Shown here one piece after another: positions 9,284-18,557 of a stretch of DNA of 64,000 bases (its first letter is position 1; each line of letters opens with the position of its first letter). Where the stretch lies: assembly GCF_002975435.1 (NCBI RefSeq), contig NZ_PCPT01000006.1:62001-126000 (forward strand). The letters run 5' to 3'. Origin of the DNA: Arthrobacter sp. MYb227. Its GTDB lineage: Bacteria; Actinomycetota; Actinomycetes; Actinomycetales; Micrococcaceae. A model generated the notes under the pieces. The model was not told the origin of the DNA. It saw only the letters and a list, made by a program, of their open reading frames with translations, and made no database searches. The translations under genes were made by a program, and so were the position numbers.

Positions 9284-10043
9284 TGTGCTGCAGATATCGA
9301 ATGAACCCATGCATCACCAATTGGCCGAACTTTTTAGACAGAACATCGCTTCTGCTACGTGGTCACAAGGTGATTGCCTCCCCAGCGAGGCCGAGTTGGG
9401 TGCTGCCCATGGGGTATCCCGTGGGACGGTGCGGCATGCACTTGCATCGTTGCGTCATGAAGGGCTAATCGTGGGTGGTCGTGGCAAACCTCCAACTGTT
9501 GCCCGATCCGTTCCATCTCAACCGTTTGCAACTTTCATGTCATTTACTGAATGGGCGCAATCGATCGGAAAAGCTCCGGGACAGCAAACGTATGAGATTG
9601 CTCGTCGCAGGGCAAAGTCCGAGACCGCCGCATGCATGGGCCTAGCAGTTGGTGAACCAGTAGTGCAGCTTGTTCGGCTGCGCTTACTCGATGAAGTCCC
9701 AGTCATGCTGGAGCGTGGGACTTTTGCGTTTGAGGTTGGCCAATTGCTTTTTGAATTTGATACAGATACTGGATCGATTTTCGGCTACTTCACGGCTCAA
9801 GGTATCGAAATAAGTCGGGGAAAACACCTGATCGATGCGGTTTCGGCCGATGAAATCGATGCTTCCTTGCTTGGTATAGAAATCGGTGCTCCTTTATTGC
9901 GCGAAAGACGTGTGACATACGGGGGCGAGGGTCAAATTTTGGAATGTTCTGATGACAGATATTTGCCCCAGGCGGCAAATTTTGTGATTGAAAATACGCG
10001 GGAAGCTAGGGCCGCGCTGGCGCGCGTCCCACGCAATGCCTAA
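9273..10043 (+). CDS. GntR-family regulator with UTRA domain (HutC type)
   Basis: The protein (256 residues) has an N-terminal winged helix (about 10-75, including LPSEAELGAAHGVSRGTVRHA) and a UTRA ligand-binding domain (about 95-245, with VVQLVRLRLLDEVPVMLERG). UTRA domains bind small metabolites, and the position between a TIGR03364-type oxidase and a phosphonatase-like hydrolase suggests an organophosphonate effector. No ribosome site precedes the ATG, so the mRNA may be leaderless; an in-frame GTG lies four codons later. The following HAD gene begins 10 bases after its stop, so the two are probably co-transcribed. Confidence 0.88.
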   Translation: MLKFVLQISNEPMHHQLAELFRQNIASATWSQGDCLPSEAELGAAHGVSRGTVRHALASLRHEGLIVGGRGKPPTVARSVPSQPFATFMSFTEWAQSIGKAPGQQTYEIARRRAKSETAACMGLAVGEPVVQLVRLRLLDEVPVMLERGTFAFEVGQLLFEFDTDTGSIFGYFTAQGIEISRGKHLIDAVSADEIDASLLGIEIGAPLLRERRVTYGGEGQILECSDDRYLPQAANFVIENTREARAALARVPRNA

Positions 10044-10053
10044 CGGAAAAGAA

Positions 10054-10755
10054 ATGAGAATAAAATTGATTGAACTTGTAGTTTTGGATATGGCGGGAAC
10101 CACTGTTGACGAGCACGGAGATGTCTATCGTGCTCTCGAGGGCGCGGTCACAGCAACCGGAGCGACTGTTTCGGCCGAGGATCTGCAGACCTGGATGGGC
10201 GCGGATAAAACAGAGGCCATTGCGGCGTTGATGGAACTTGGTGGAGTGCAGCCAACCCAACAGGTGGTCGCGGCTCAATTTGACCATTTCCGTGCACTTT
10301 TGGCCGCTGCTTACAACGAAAATCCGCCGGTCGCCCTGCCTGGCGTTGAAGAAGCCTTGCGGAAGCTTAAAAATCGTGGAATAAAAGTCGCTTTGACTAC
10401 TGGATTTTCACGAGACGTAGCAAATCCGATTATTAAAACACTGGGCTGGGGCGTGGGTGAGGGAGAACTTCTTGACGCGGTTGTCACCAGCGATGAGGTT
10501 GCTGCTGGGCGTCCAGCGCCGTACATGATTCAGCGAGTCATGGAGCTGACGGCAGTGCATAATGTTCGCAACGTGGTGGCGGGTGGCGATACCGTCGTTG
10601 ATTTGCAAGCGGGACATAATGCAGGTGTTTTGCCATTGGGTGTACTGACCGGAGCATTGGGGCGTGAACAGTTAGAAGCTTATCCGCATGAGTGGGTTTT
10701 GGAAGGTGTGAAGGACCTACCCGGCATCATTGAGTCGTTGCTTGCCAACGCCTAA
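10054..10755 (+). CDS. phosphonatase-like HAD hydrolase (TIGR03351-like)
   Basis: The 233-residue protein belongs to the haloacid dehalogenase superfamily. The nucleophile motif LDMAGTTVD (Asp12) matches the phosphonoacetaldehyde hydrolase group (DxAGT) rather than the usual DxDGT. A lysine at 52 in MGADKTEAI sits where PhnX has its Schiff-base lysine, although I cannot align it rigorously. ALTTGFSR near residue 115 and GGDTVVDLQAG near residue 185 supply the later HAD motifs. The start at 10054 has GGAAAAG upstream; a further ATG at 10036 overlaps the GntR stop. A strong hairpin follows. Confidence 0.85.
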   Translation: MRIKLIELVVLDMAGTTVDEHGDVYRALEGAVTATGATVSAEDLQTWMGADKTEAIAALMELGGVQPTQQVVAAQFDHFRALLAAAYNENPPVALPGVEEALRKLKNRGIKVALTTGFSRDVANPIIKTLGWGVGEGELLDAVVTSDEVAAGRPAPYMIQRVMELTAVHNVRNVVAGGDTVVDLQAGHNAGVLPLGVLTGALGREQLEAYPHEWVLEGVKDLPGIIESLLANA

Positions 10756-10789
10756 GTAAACGCTGAAAAGTTACCGTTAGTTTGTCTGG

Positions 10790-10833
10790 ACGACGCTGTT
10801 TTGTGGCTTGGAAGAGCCACAAAACAGCGTCGT
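10790..10833. terminator. strong hairpin after the HAD gene
   Basis: A perfect 19-base-pair stem (10790-10808 with 10815-10833) closes a 6-base loop 35 bases after the HAD stop codon. The downstream sequence has only a short T run, so it is an intrinsic terminator or RNA-stabilising hairpin. Confidence 0.75.
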
Positions 10834-11884
<1,051 letters not shown>

Positions 11885-11919
11885 TTTTACTGACCTTTCG
11901 CGGTCTAAGGAGTTTCAAG

Positions 11920-11958
11920 GCTGTTTGGTGCGTCGCCGTGAGCGAAGCACCAAACAGC
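11920..11958 (+). terminator. terminator after rpf
   Basis: A 12-base-pair stem GCTGTTTGGTGC/GCACCAAACAGC, with an inner TCGC/GCGA stem in the loop, is followed by TTTCTCTT. It lies 36 bases after the rpf stop codon and reads as an intrinsic terminator. Confidence 0.8.
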
Positions 11959-12542
11959 TTTCTCTTGCCTTAACCGGGTTTTGACATTGCTACTGGTTTC
12001 AGCGCCTCTTTGGGCGAGGTGGACTGGACCCACCGCGCGGAACCATGGAACCCTACACCGTTGGCTGGGACACGCAAGGTCTCATCGCTAGGATTCCGCG
12101 GCATCGCATTATTAGTTGTGCATGCTGAGCCTTATATCTGGCGCGCAAAGACCTGGCGATAAATTCCTTAGAGATTCCCAAGATTCGGCCATGTTGCATG
12201 GCTGCCTTGTGGGTCAGCTGAGCTGCGTGATTCTGATGATGCGGGAGGCACTTTTCCACCAGCTTCCGAATTAAATCGGAAGCTGGTGCACCTTATATAC
12301 ACCTAGAGGCCCTGGCCGGCCCGCGGAGCCCTCGGAGCAAGCGGCTCTTAAGGGTCTTCCCGTTGGTAGCTTTGGGGGTCGTTCGGTGGGGCTTGATGGT
12401 TGGGCTGGTCGTAAGTTGAAAATCCGGATACGGGAAGGGCGCTGTTGCCGACTTTATCTCGGGACACTAGACATTAAAGTATTTGGGCCGGGCACCCCTT
12501 ATAGGAGGTGCCCGGCCCAAAAGCTGGTGCTACGTGGAGCGC
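11959..12542. other. 584-base region without a recognisable gene
   Basis: A minus-strand frame of 68 codons at 12053-12259 has no family resemblance and I do not call it a gene. The region holds a perfect 13-base-pair hairpin at 12257-12288 (CACCAGCTTCCGA/TCGGAAGCTGGTG) without a T run, and the tmm terminator at its right end. It could be a remnant of decayed DNA. Confidence 0.5.
12483..12520 (-). terminator. terminator after tmm
   Basis: A perfect 14-base-pair GC-rich stem (TTGGGCCGGGCACC with GGTGCCCGGCCCAA) closes a 10-base loop 22 bases beyond the tmm stop. On the minus strand it is followed by an A/T-rich stretch, consistent with an intrinsic terminator. Confidence 0.75.
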
Positions 12543-13952
12543 TTAGCGCTGACCTGCCAAGTTGCCTTCAAAGTCGATGGTTGCCATGGCATTTGTATTC
12601 ACGTTCTCCGATGGACCATTAAGGTAGCGTTCCAAGGAGTCGTCCATGGCGTTGATCCAACGCGTGTGGTGTGGTTTAGCCATAGTTCCGGTGATAACAG
12701 ACTTGTGGGTCTGATCGCGGTAGCCAAGAATATCTTCGCTCTTGTGACGCATCCAGTCCTTGAACAGGGTGCTTACTGCATCGAGATCGAACTCCGGGTA
12801 GTCGGTTGCGTTGATCAGTTCGCGCACATAATCGGTCTGGAAGTCCGCCTCTGCATCATGATCTGTCAGCGCATCCTGGCGTTCTAGCCACGCGGTGATA
12901 TCTGTTGCACGTTCGGCTTCGTTCGGCAGTTCGATCTTGCCAACCATGACGTCGCGGGCAAACCAAGCCTGAGCGTCGAACATGTTGAAGGTGTAGTACT
13001 GGTCCTGAGCGCCCAAATAGAAGAGGTTGGTGTTCTGCTGCCAGACGACGCCCTTGTATAGGTTGCCCGGGTAGAGCACATTGGGGGAGCTGATCGCCAT
13101 TTCAGATGATAAGAACGGGTACTTGTGAAGGTAGCCGGTGCACATCACTACCGCGTCGAATTCACCTGTAGTTCCATCGGCGAAGTGTGCGGTGGATCCC
13201 TCAAAGCGAGTTACCAGCGGACGCTCAACGATGGTTGACGGCCAGTCGAAGCCCATCGGGGAAGTTCGGTAACTCATGGTCACCGAGGCGGCGCCCATTT
13301 TGTGAGCCTGCATGCCAATGTCTTCGGCCGAGTATGAGGAGCCAATCATCAGCAGGTTCTTGCCGGCAAAACGTTCTGCACCACGGAAATCGTGAGCGTG
13401 CATGACTTCGCCGGGGAAGGTGTTGATTCCCTCGAACTCTGGCGTGTTCGGGATGGAGAAGTGACCCGTGGAAATGACAAGTTTGTCAAAAACGTGAGTT
13501 TCGCTCTCGCCGGTCTTGACGTCCTGGCTTGCTACGGTGAATTCCTCGGCAGCGGCATCGTAGTTTACCCAGCGCACCGCTGTGTTGAACTTGATGTATT
13601 TGCGCACGTCAGATTTCTCAACGCGACCACTGATGTAGTCAAAAAGAACTTCGCGCGGAGGGAATGAAGAAATAGGGCGGCCGAAGTGCTCATCGAAGGT
13701 GTAGTCAGAGAACTCGAGGCATTCTTTCGGACCATTTGACCAAAGGTGACGGTACATCGAAGAGTGCGCGGATTCGCCTGCGCCATCCATGCCGGTGTGC
13801 CACGTGTAGTTCCACTGGCCTCCCCAGTCTGACTGCTTTTCAAAACAAGTAATTTCGGGCATCTCTGCACCCAATGCGCGTGCTGCCTCAAATGCTCGCA
13901 ACTGTGCCATACCGCTCGGGCCCGCACCAATGATTCCGACTCGCATGCTCAT
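12543..13952 (-). CDS. tmm: trimethylamine monooxygenase (flavin-containing)
   Basis: The 469-residue protein closely follows the bacterial flavin-containing monooxygenase Tmm, which uses FAD, NADPH and O2 to make trimethylamine N-oxide. Seen in order: the FAD motif GAGPSG at 9-14, WGGQWNYTW, HSSMYRHLWSNGPKE, the FMO signature FPGEVMHAHDF (FxGxxxHxxxF), the NADPH motif GSSYSAED, and GVVWQQNTNLFYLGAQDQYY. These blocks match what I recall of Methylophaga-type Tmm, so the call is firm at family level; related N-oxygenating substrates are possible. GAGGAG lies 6 bases before the ATG. A long structured leader precedes it. Confidence 0.9.
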   Translation of the reverse strand: MSMRVGIIGAGPSGMAQLRAFEAARALGAEMPEITCFEKQSDWGGQWNYTWHTGMDGAGESAHSSMYRHLWSNGPKECLEFSDYTFDEHFGRPISSFPPREVLFDYISGRVEKSDVRKYIKFNTAVRWVNYDAAAEEFTVASQDVKTGESETHVFDKLVISTGHFSIPNTPEFEGINTFPGEVMHAHDFRGAERFAGKNLLMIGSSYSAEDIGMQAHKMGAASVTMSYRTSPMGFDWPSTIVERPLVTRFEGSTAHFADGTTGEFDAVVMCTGYLHKYPFLSSEMAISSPNVLYPGNLYKGVVWQQNTNLFYLGAQDQYYTFNMFDAQAWFARDVMVGKIELPNEAERATDITAWLERQDALTDHDAEADFQTDYVRELINATDYPEFDLDAVSTLFKDWMRHKSEDILGYRDQTHKSVITGTMAKPHHTRWINAMDDSLERYLNGPSENVNTNAMATIDFEGNLAGQR

Positions 13953-14104
13953 GCTTTCTCCTCATTTCTCGGACCGATTAGTTACTCGTGGCTATCAAGT
14001 AATTCGAAACCGCGCCATGTGGAAAGCGCAGTCGGAGACGCAACCCGGAATGGGAAGCGCACTGTGCTTCCTCCAACAACCGGTACGGCGTACTTCGCGC
14101 CGCT
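13953..14104 (-). promoter_or_regulatory. second foldable part of the tmm leader
   Basis: Between the U run and the tmm start the transcript can form GGCG/CGCC, GGAAGC/GCUUCC and an enclosing GUUGGAG/CUCCGAC stem (7 pairs including one wobble). The ribosome site GAGGAG ends the region. There is no open reading frame with a credible start. Confidence 0.35.
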
Positions 14105-14240
14105 TGGCAAAAAACTCCTAGGCCTCAATCCCTTTGGGGAGAGGCGCCGCAATGATAGAAAGGCCGAAAACAGCGGCCGTAGCGGTTTCGAGCGAGCCGA
14201 TCTTCGGTCCGATATTGGCGACCGGCTCTCTCCTATAGCA
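14105..14240 (-). promoter_or_regulatory. structured 5' leader of tmm, candidate cis-regulatory RNA
   Basis: On the minus strand the RNA can form P1 GGAGAG (14233-14228) with CUCUCC (14143-14138). P1 encloses one stem of 8 pairs (AGCCGGUC 14227-14220 with GAUCGGCU 14202-14195). It also encloses a two-part stem (CCGC 14185-14182 with GCGG 14150-14147; GGCCG 14178-14174 with CGGCC 14166-14162). The 3' strand of P1 overlaps a second hairpin (GCCUC/GAGGC) followed by GGAG and six U (14114-14109). That is the layout of a transcription-attenuating riboswitch. I cannot match it to a named class. Confidence 0.45.
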
Positions 14241-14403
14241 ACAGGAACGGGGCCTCAAGTCAAATTTTTTCAGGTAATTCACAGCTTCGGGATCATCAAT
14301 AAGAGATGTCCCAAATTGTTATAAAACATAACTTTTTCTTGTAAATGCTGGGGTATCAGGGTGCTGTAAACAGGATTTGTCTTCGTCAAGGTAACCTCTG
14401 ATA

Positions 14404-14418
14404 GTCAATGCCATTGAC
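14404..14418. promoter_or_regulatory. 15-bp palindrome GTCAATGCCATTGAC
   Basis: The perfect inverted repeat has the same layout as the one at 7783-7797 (GTCAAYGCCRTTGAC in common). It lies about 450 bases upstream of tmm and 86 bases left of the insertion element, so the gene it controls is unclear. Its resemblance to GntR/FadR-type operators is only general. Confidence 0.5.
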
Positions 14419-14496
14419 ATCTTGAGAAATTTAGCTGCCCATAATGTAAATTGCACTAACCTAAATTCTTTTCAAGATCAAGAAAAGCCGAAAGCG

Positions 14497-14504
14497 CTTT
14501 TGTG
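14497..14504. repeat. 8-bp target duplication, left copy
   Basis: CTTTTGTG directly precedes the left inverted repeat and recurs exactly at 15923-15930. Eight bases is the usual target duplication of ISL3-family elements. Confidence 0.85.
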
Positions 14505-15922
14505 GGCTCTCGGACTTTGAGCGTGGTGTCATGAATTAAGTAGGGCCCGCAGCCCTACGGAAATATGGATGTTCTCTAGACAACATATTTCCAAGGACTA
14601 CGAGCCATGTATAACGATACCGGCGCGGTTGATGCTGCGTCGATTCTGCTGAATCTTGATGACCATACGGTGCTCAGCAGTGAGCGTCACGGAGCGACTC
14701 GTTCGGTGTTGGTGGAACCGATCAGCCGCGAAGCTGCCTGCCCGGGGTGCGGGGTGCTTTCCCGGCGTATCCAGGCCCGCCCGGTGCACCGAGTCAAAGA
14801 CCTGGACACCGGCGGCAAAGACCTGGTCCTGTGGGTAAAGAAACGCAGATTGGTGTGCCTCGAAGAAGCGTGCGCGAAGAAAACCTTCGTCCAGGTCACC
14901 GCGCAGATCCCCTGACGCTCACGCCTGACCACCCGGCTCGTGGGAAAAATCGTTGAAGACTGCGTCAACGAGATCCGCACCATCACCGGCATTGCCCAAG
15001 CCAACCAGGTCGCCTGGCCCACCGTGCTGCGCAAGGCCTTCGCCACCGAACATATCCTGCTCGATGTTGACCAATGCTTGGTGCGCCGTCTCGGGATCGA
15101 CGAGCACCGCTTCCGCAGGATCCGCTACGTGCTGGGACCCACCGGGAAGAACATCCGCCTCGAGCCCTGGTCGATCGTCTTCACGGACCTAGAAACCGGC
15201 AGGATCCTTGATGTCATTGACGGACGCCGCGGCACCGCCGTCACGACCTGGATGGCTCAACGCCCAGAAAAATGGAAGCGAAACATTGAATATGTTTCGT
15301 TTCGATTTGTCCGCCGAGTTCCGTAAGGCTATCCATGAGTCTTTGCCGGAGGCGAAGATTTCGGTGGATTGTTTTCATATCGTCCAACGCGCTCACCAGA
15401 TGATCACCGCGGTGCGGCAACGCCGCGCCCACGACCTGCACGGACGTCGCGGACGGAACACCGACCCTGCCTACAAATACCGCAAACTTTTGACCTGCAA
15501 CCTCGAGAACCTCTTTCGTAAAGCAAACAGGACGCCTCAAAGAAATCCTTGAATCAGATACCGAACTCGCGATCGTCTATGCCATCAAAGAACACGTGCG
15601 GGACCTGCTGAAAACCAACACACCGGAAGCCTTCGCCACCGGCTGGGACAAGCTGCAAACCTCGGTGAAAGCCTCCGGCATGGACGAAGCCAAATCCTTG
15701 CTACGGACTTTCACTGCATGGAAGAAAGAACTCGAAACCTACTGCCTCACCCGACTGACCAACGCCCGCAGCGAGGCCGCAAACCTGACAGCCAAGAACT
15801 TCAAACGAATGGGACGCGGATACATCAACCACGAGAACTACAGACTACGGATATTATTATTTTCGGCACGCGACCTCAGACCGTGCTGAACATCCGGTCA
15901 CCACGCCCAAAGTCGAAGAGCC
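14505..15922 (+). mobile_element. complete ISL3-family insertion sequence, 1418 bp, inactive
   Basis: The ends are imperfect inverted repeats: GGCTCT..GACTTTG.GCGTGGTG at 14505-14530 matches the complement of 15897-15922 at 22 of 26 positions. CTTTTGTG flanks it on both sides. Inside lies one ISL3 transposase gene in the plus orientation, broken by one nonsense codon and two frameshifts. The length is normal for the family. The element sits between tmm and the kynA region, in DNA with no recognisable gene on either side, so no interrupted gene is evident. Confidence 0.93.
14607..15889 (+). pseudogene. ISL3-family transposase, broken
   Basis: The N-terminal part (14607-14915) has the ISL3 zinc-finger cysteines (CPGC). 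It ends at an in-frame TGA at 14913-14915 after AQIP; the same frame continues as RSRLTTRLVGK. At the TTT run near 15300-15302 one extra base shifts the frame (FDLSAEFRKAIHESLPEAKI continues in the next frame, containing the DCFHI block). A second extra base near 15510-15520 shifts it again, and QTGRLKEILESDTELA continues to ENYRLRILL and the stop at 15889. The product would be a DDE transposase if intact. It can only work if a functional copy is present elsewhere. Confidence 0.93.
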
Positions 15923-15930
15923 CTTTTGTG
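15923..15930. repeat. 8-bp target duplication, right copy
   Basis: CTTTTGTG follows the right inverted repeat and equals the left copy at 14497-14504. Confidence 0.85.
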
Positions 15931-16399
15931 GCAGCTTCCGATACGAGTATGCTCCAGAGAAGTCAGAAGGATGGGGCCACACGCCACCGGTAGATCACAG
16001 ACACTTGAGGTGTGATCAACTATCACTAAAAAGTGATGACCTTTGCTCTCGAAGATGAGAGGATATGTATTAGGGCTTGTGGCCTGCGAGAATCAACAAT
16101 GCTCGGCTTCGTGTCCGAATAGTTGGGGCTCTGACTGGTACTAAGCAAAACACATATGCACGACTCGTGATGGCCCCCGCGTTGGCGGGGAACCAAATAT
16201 CGAATCGTTGTGTTGTTGGTCAGCGCTGGCGATGAATTTCACCATGATTTTCGGATAGATGGCGCTAAGACTCCATCAATCCGGCAGAACCTAACGATGA
16301 AACCATGCGAAGGGTCAATCGGTTGGGGAACAAAGGTCGGTGAACCATTCCACTGCGGGTGGGGTTCACCGACCTGATTTGTTGAGCGCCGGTCTGATT
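15931..16399. other. 469-base region without a gene
   Basis: No credible frame is seen. It contains small hairpins: ATCACT-AAAA-AGTGAT at 16022-16037 and CCCCGC-GTTG-GCGGGG near 16175-16190. The second resembles a single type I-E CRISPR repeat but has no second copy. The right end holds the terminator of the PaaX-type gene. Confidence 0.5.
16334..16375 (-). terminator. terminator after the PaaX-type gene
   Basis: A perfect 13-base-pair stem (AGGTCGGTGAACC with GGTTCACCGACCT) lies 25 bases beyond the stop of the regulator gene. The T run is weak on either strand. Confidence 0.65.
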
Positions 16400-17224
16400 T
16401 CAAGATGCCGATCGGACAAACGCTAAAGCGGCCTCGGCATGACTCGCCTGAATACGTAAAAAGAGTTCCGCACTATGATGCCCTGGCCAGCTGGTAGGCA
16501 AAAAGTATGACGGTAATCCAGGGTCGAGATACGGAATCTGTCGCCATGAGTCGACGGCTCCTATATAGAGTACAAAGCTCTGAGCAAGTGTTGGTGCGGC
16601 CGGTTGCTCAACCACGTTATTGAGGCGGATAAAGGAGTTGTGAAGATCGGCAAGCGTATCTAAGCTCCACCAAGTACTCGCCACATCAAGTGGGGATCCA
16701 GTAGTTTCGGGTGCTGAAGCAATGAATACCGTTGCGTGATCATGCAATTCTAGCGCTTGCAGTATTTCCCAGACTTCGTCCCGAAGGTAAGCGGGAAAAA
16801 TCCAAAGCCCAGGGGAAACTAAACCGCCGCCAATTCCCGAAAGATGACGACGAAGTTGATGGCGTCGTTCCCGCTGAGATTCGGGAATTGAATAAGAAAG
16901 CAAACACCACTGATCTGTATCGCTCATGGATCGTGGATTGAAAATGCGTCGATCCCCCCTGGCGAGCATATGCTTGCCAGGAGGAGTCAAACCAAAACCC
17001 GAAGACCCTTGCAATAGTTGTGGCTCAAGGATCCCCTTCTTTTTTAGACGGCTGAGTGCTGTGCGCGTTACTTGTGCGCTGAAACCCAGTGTGTCCATTA
17101 ATGACACAAGGTGGGCGGTAGATATCCAGTCACCAAGTTCTCGAATGTAGAGCCCGACGATGGTACGCACCATGGAAGTGGTGCTTCCTGGGCGAGCATC
17201 GAGGTCTTCAAGGGTAGAGGTCAT
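16400..17224 (-). CDS. PaaX-family transcriptional regulator
   Basis: The 274-residue product has an N-terminal winged helix (ELGDWISTAHLVSLMDTLGFSAQVTRTALSRLKKKGIL) followed by PaaX central and C-terminal domains (WCLLSYSIPESQRERRHQLRRHLSGIGGGLVSPGLWIFP). PaaX proteins repress aromatic-acid degradation genes with an acyl-CoA ligand. Here the gene begins 13 bases after the kynA stop, so it probably responds to tryptophan catabolism or another aromatic compound. A TTG 42 bases upstream is an alternative start that would overlap kynA. No clear ribosome site is present, which fits translational coupling. Confidence 0.85.
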   Translation of the reverse strand: MTSTLEDLDARPGSTTSMVRTIVGLYIRELGDWISTAHLVSLMDTLGFSAQVTRTALSRLKKKGILEPQLLQGSSGFGLTPPGKHMLARGDRRIFNPRSMSDTDQWCLLSYSIPESQRERRHQLRRHLSGIGGGLVSPGLWIFPAYLRDEVWEILQALELHDHATVFIASAPETTGSPLDVASTWWSLDTLADLHNSFIRLNNVVEQPAAPTLAQSFVLYIGAVDSWRQIPYLDPGLPSYFLPTSWPGHHSAELFLRIQASHAEAALAFVRSAS

Positions 17225-17237
17225 AGAAGAAGGAGCT

Positions 17238-18107
17238 CTACTTGCCGATTTCGGTACGTACTGCAAAAAGTTCTGGGAAGAATGTTAAATCCAATGCTCG
17301 TTTGAGGAAATCAACGCCCGAAGAGCCGCCGGTGCCACGTTTGAAGCCAATGGTTCGTTGTACCACGCGCATATGGCGGAAACGCCATGCCTGGAAGTTA
17401 TCTTCTAGGTCAACGAGGTCTTCGCAGGCCTGATACAGGCTCCATACTGTGTCATCGGATTCATAAATGTCCTTGAAGACCGGAACCAGTGCTTCCTGAA
17501 ATACCCATGGTTTCGTGACATCGCGGTCGAGAATTTCTTCTGGAATCGCGTAGCCAGCACGTGATAGTGCATGCAAGAACGCATCGTAGACAGTTGGTTC
17601 TTGCAAGGTATTGCTCAGCAGTTCGTGGGCTGCTGGGTCTGATTCAAAGACCTTGAGCATTCCTTCGTGCTTATTGCCAAGGATGAATTCAACGGCACGG
17701 TATTGGAAGGATTGGAAGCCAGATGAAGATCCTAGGAAGCCACGGAACTGTGCATATTCTCGTGGAGTAAGGGTTGCCAGCACCGACCATTGCTCGGTAA
17801 GGGTCTTTTGGATGTGTTTGACACGGGCCAGACATTTCAGGGCCTTGCCCAATTCATCTTTATCCATCAGCCGACGAGATTCCACTAGCTCATGGAGCAT
17901 TAGTTTCAGCCAGAGCTCACTTGTCTGGTGCTGAATGATGAAGAGCAGCTCGTCATGGTGTTCCGGAACGCTGACCGGGTGCTGCGCGGAAAGGACCCTT
18001 TCCAAATCCAGGTAGCTTCCATACGACATGGCGTTGTGGAAGTCGGTGCGGACGGTATCTTCAATTTCGCGTGCGCCTTCGGGCGTCGATGCGTGTGGGC
18101 AGGCCAT
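17238..18107 (-). CDS. kynA: tryptophan 2,3-dioxygenase
   Basis: This haem enzyme opens the indole ring of L-tryptophan to N-formylkynurenine. The 289-residue protein shows all the family blocks in order: YLDLERVLSAQHP, FIIQHQTSELWLKL, GFLGSSSGFQSFQYR, HMRVVQRTIG with the haem-ligand histidine, and KRGTGGSSGVDFLK. The mRNA looks leaderless: a TATTCT -10 box ends about 7 bases before the ATG and there is no ribosome site. No kynureninase or formamidase gene lies next to it; only the PaaX-type gene is linked. Confidence 0.95.
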   Translation of the reverse strand: MACPHASTPEGAREIEDTVRTDFHNAMSYGSYLDLERVLSAQHPVSVPEHHDELLFIIQHQTSELWLKLMLHELVESRRLMDKDELGKALKCLARVKHIQKTLTEQWSVLATLTPREYAQFRGFLGSSSGFQSFQYRAVEFILGNKHEGMLKVFESDPAAHELLSNTLQEPTVYDAFLHALSRAGYAIPEEILDRDVTKPWVFQEALVPVFKDIYESDDTVWSLYQACEDLVDLEDNFQAWRFRHMRVVQRTIGFKRGTGGSSGVDFLKRALDLTFFPELFAVRTEIGK

Positions 18108-18557
18108 GAAATGAGAATATCAGTATTGCGACGAACGTCAAGAGAGTGAAACTGTCTGATTGTTGGATCGCTGTAGCCCTGTCGGGAAAAATTCAAGTGA
18201 GACGCGTTTGGCTGGTTCGGGATGGAACACCAGAGTACGTAAGGCATGGATTATCTAGAAAACGATGAAGCAGGAAGAAGGACAAGTACAGGAATAAACG
18301 TGTAGCACTTCGCTAACCTGAATGAGATGGGTGTGCCCTAACTTTTGTCCTCGACGAGCTGAGTGGAATATCCCCAAGCTCCGAAACACAATATAGTTTT
18401 GCCGTTATCCGATGTGCGGAGAGCCATCCAAGACGCAAGCAAAGTCCTCCCCGATATCTCAATTTGGGTCAAGGCTGCTGAATTAGAACTGTTAAGTTGG
18501 AAACCCGCCCGAACAAATCGTGAGGCGATTTAGGGATTGTGGCCTATCAACCCCTCA
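18108..18557. other. 450-base region between kynA and a membrane-protein gene
   Basis: No gene is seen; the frames are short and have no ribosome sites. The left end holds the leaderless kynA promoter. Nothing else was recognised. Confidence 0.5.

Noticed and set aside
12053-12259. 68-codon minus-strand frame as a gene
   Set aside because: No ribosome site or family resemblance; it lies in a region without other coding signs.
14105-14240. Glycine riboswitch upstream of tmm
   Set aside because: The GGAGAG/CUCUCC P1 is similar, but the conserved CGCCGAAGG-GCAA core and the AGGC-AAAAGGAC segment are not present.
14019-14324. 101-codon plus-strand frame over the tmm leader
   Set aside because: The region is better explained as a structured minus-strand leader; the frame has no family match or ribosome site.
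16165-16200. CCCCGC-GTTG-GCGGGG element resembling a type I-E CRISPR repeat
   Set aside because: Only one copy was found, no regularly spaced repeats or cas genes lie nearby, so it is treated as a simple hairpin.
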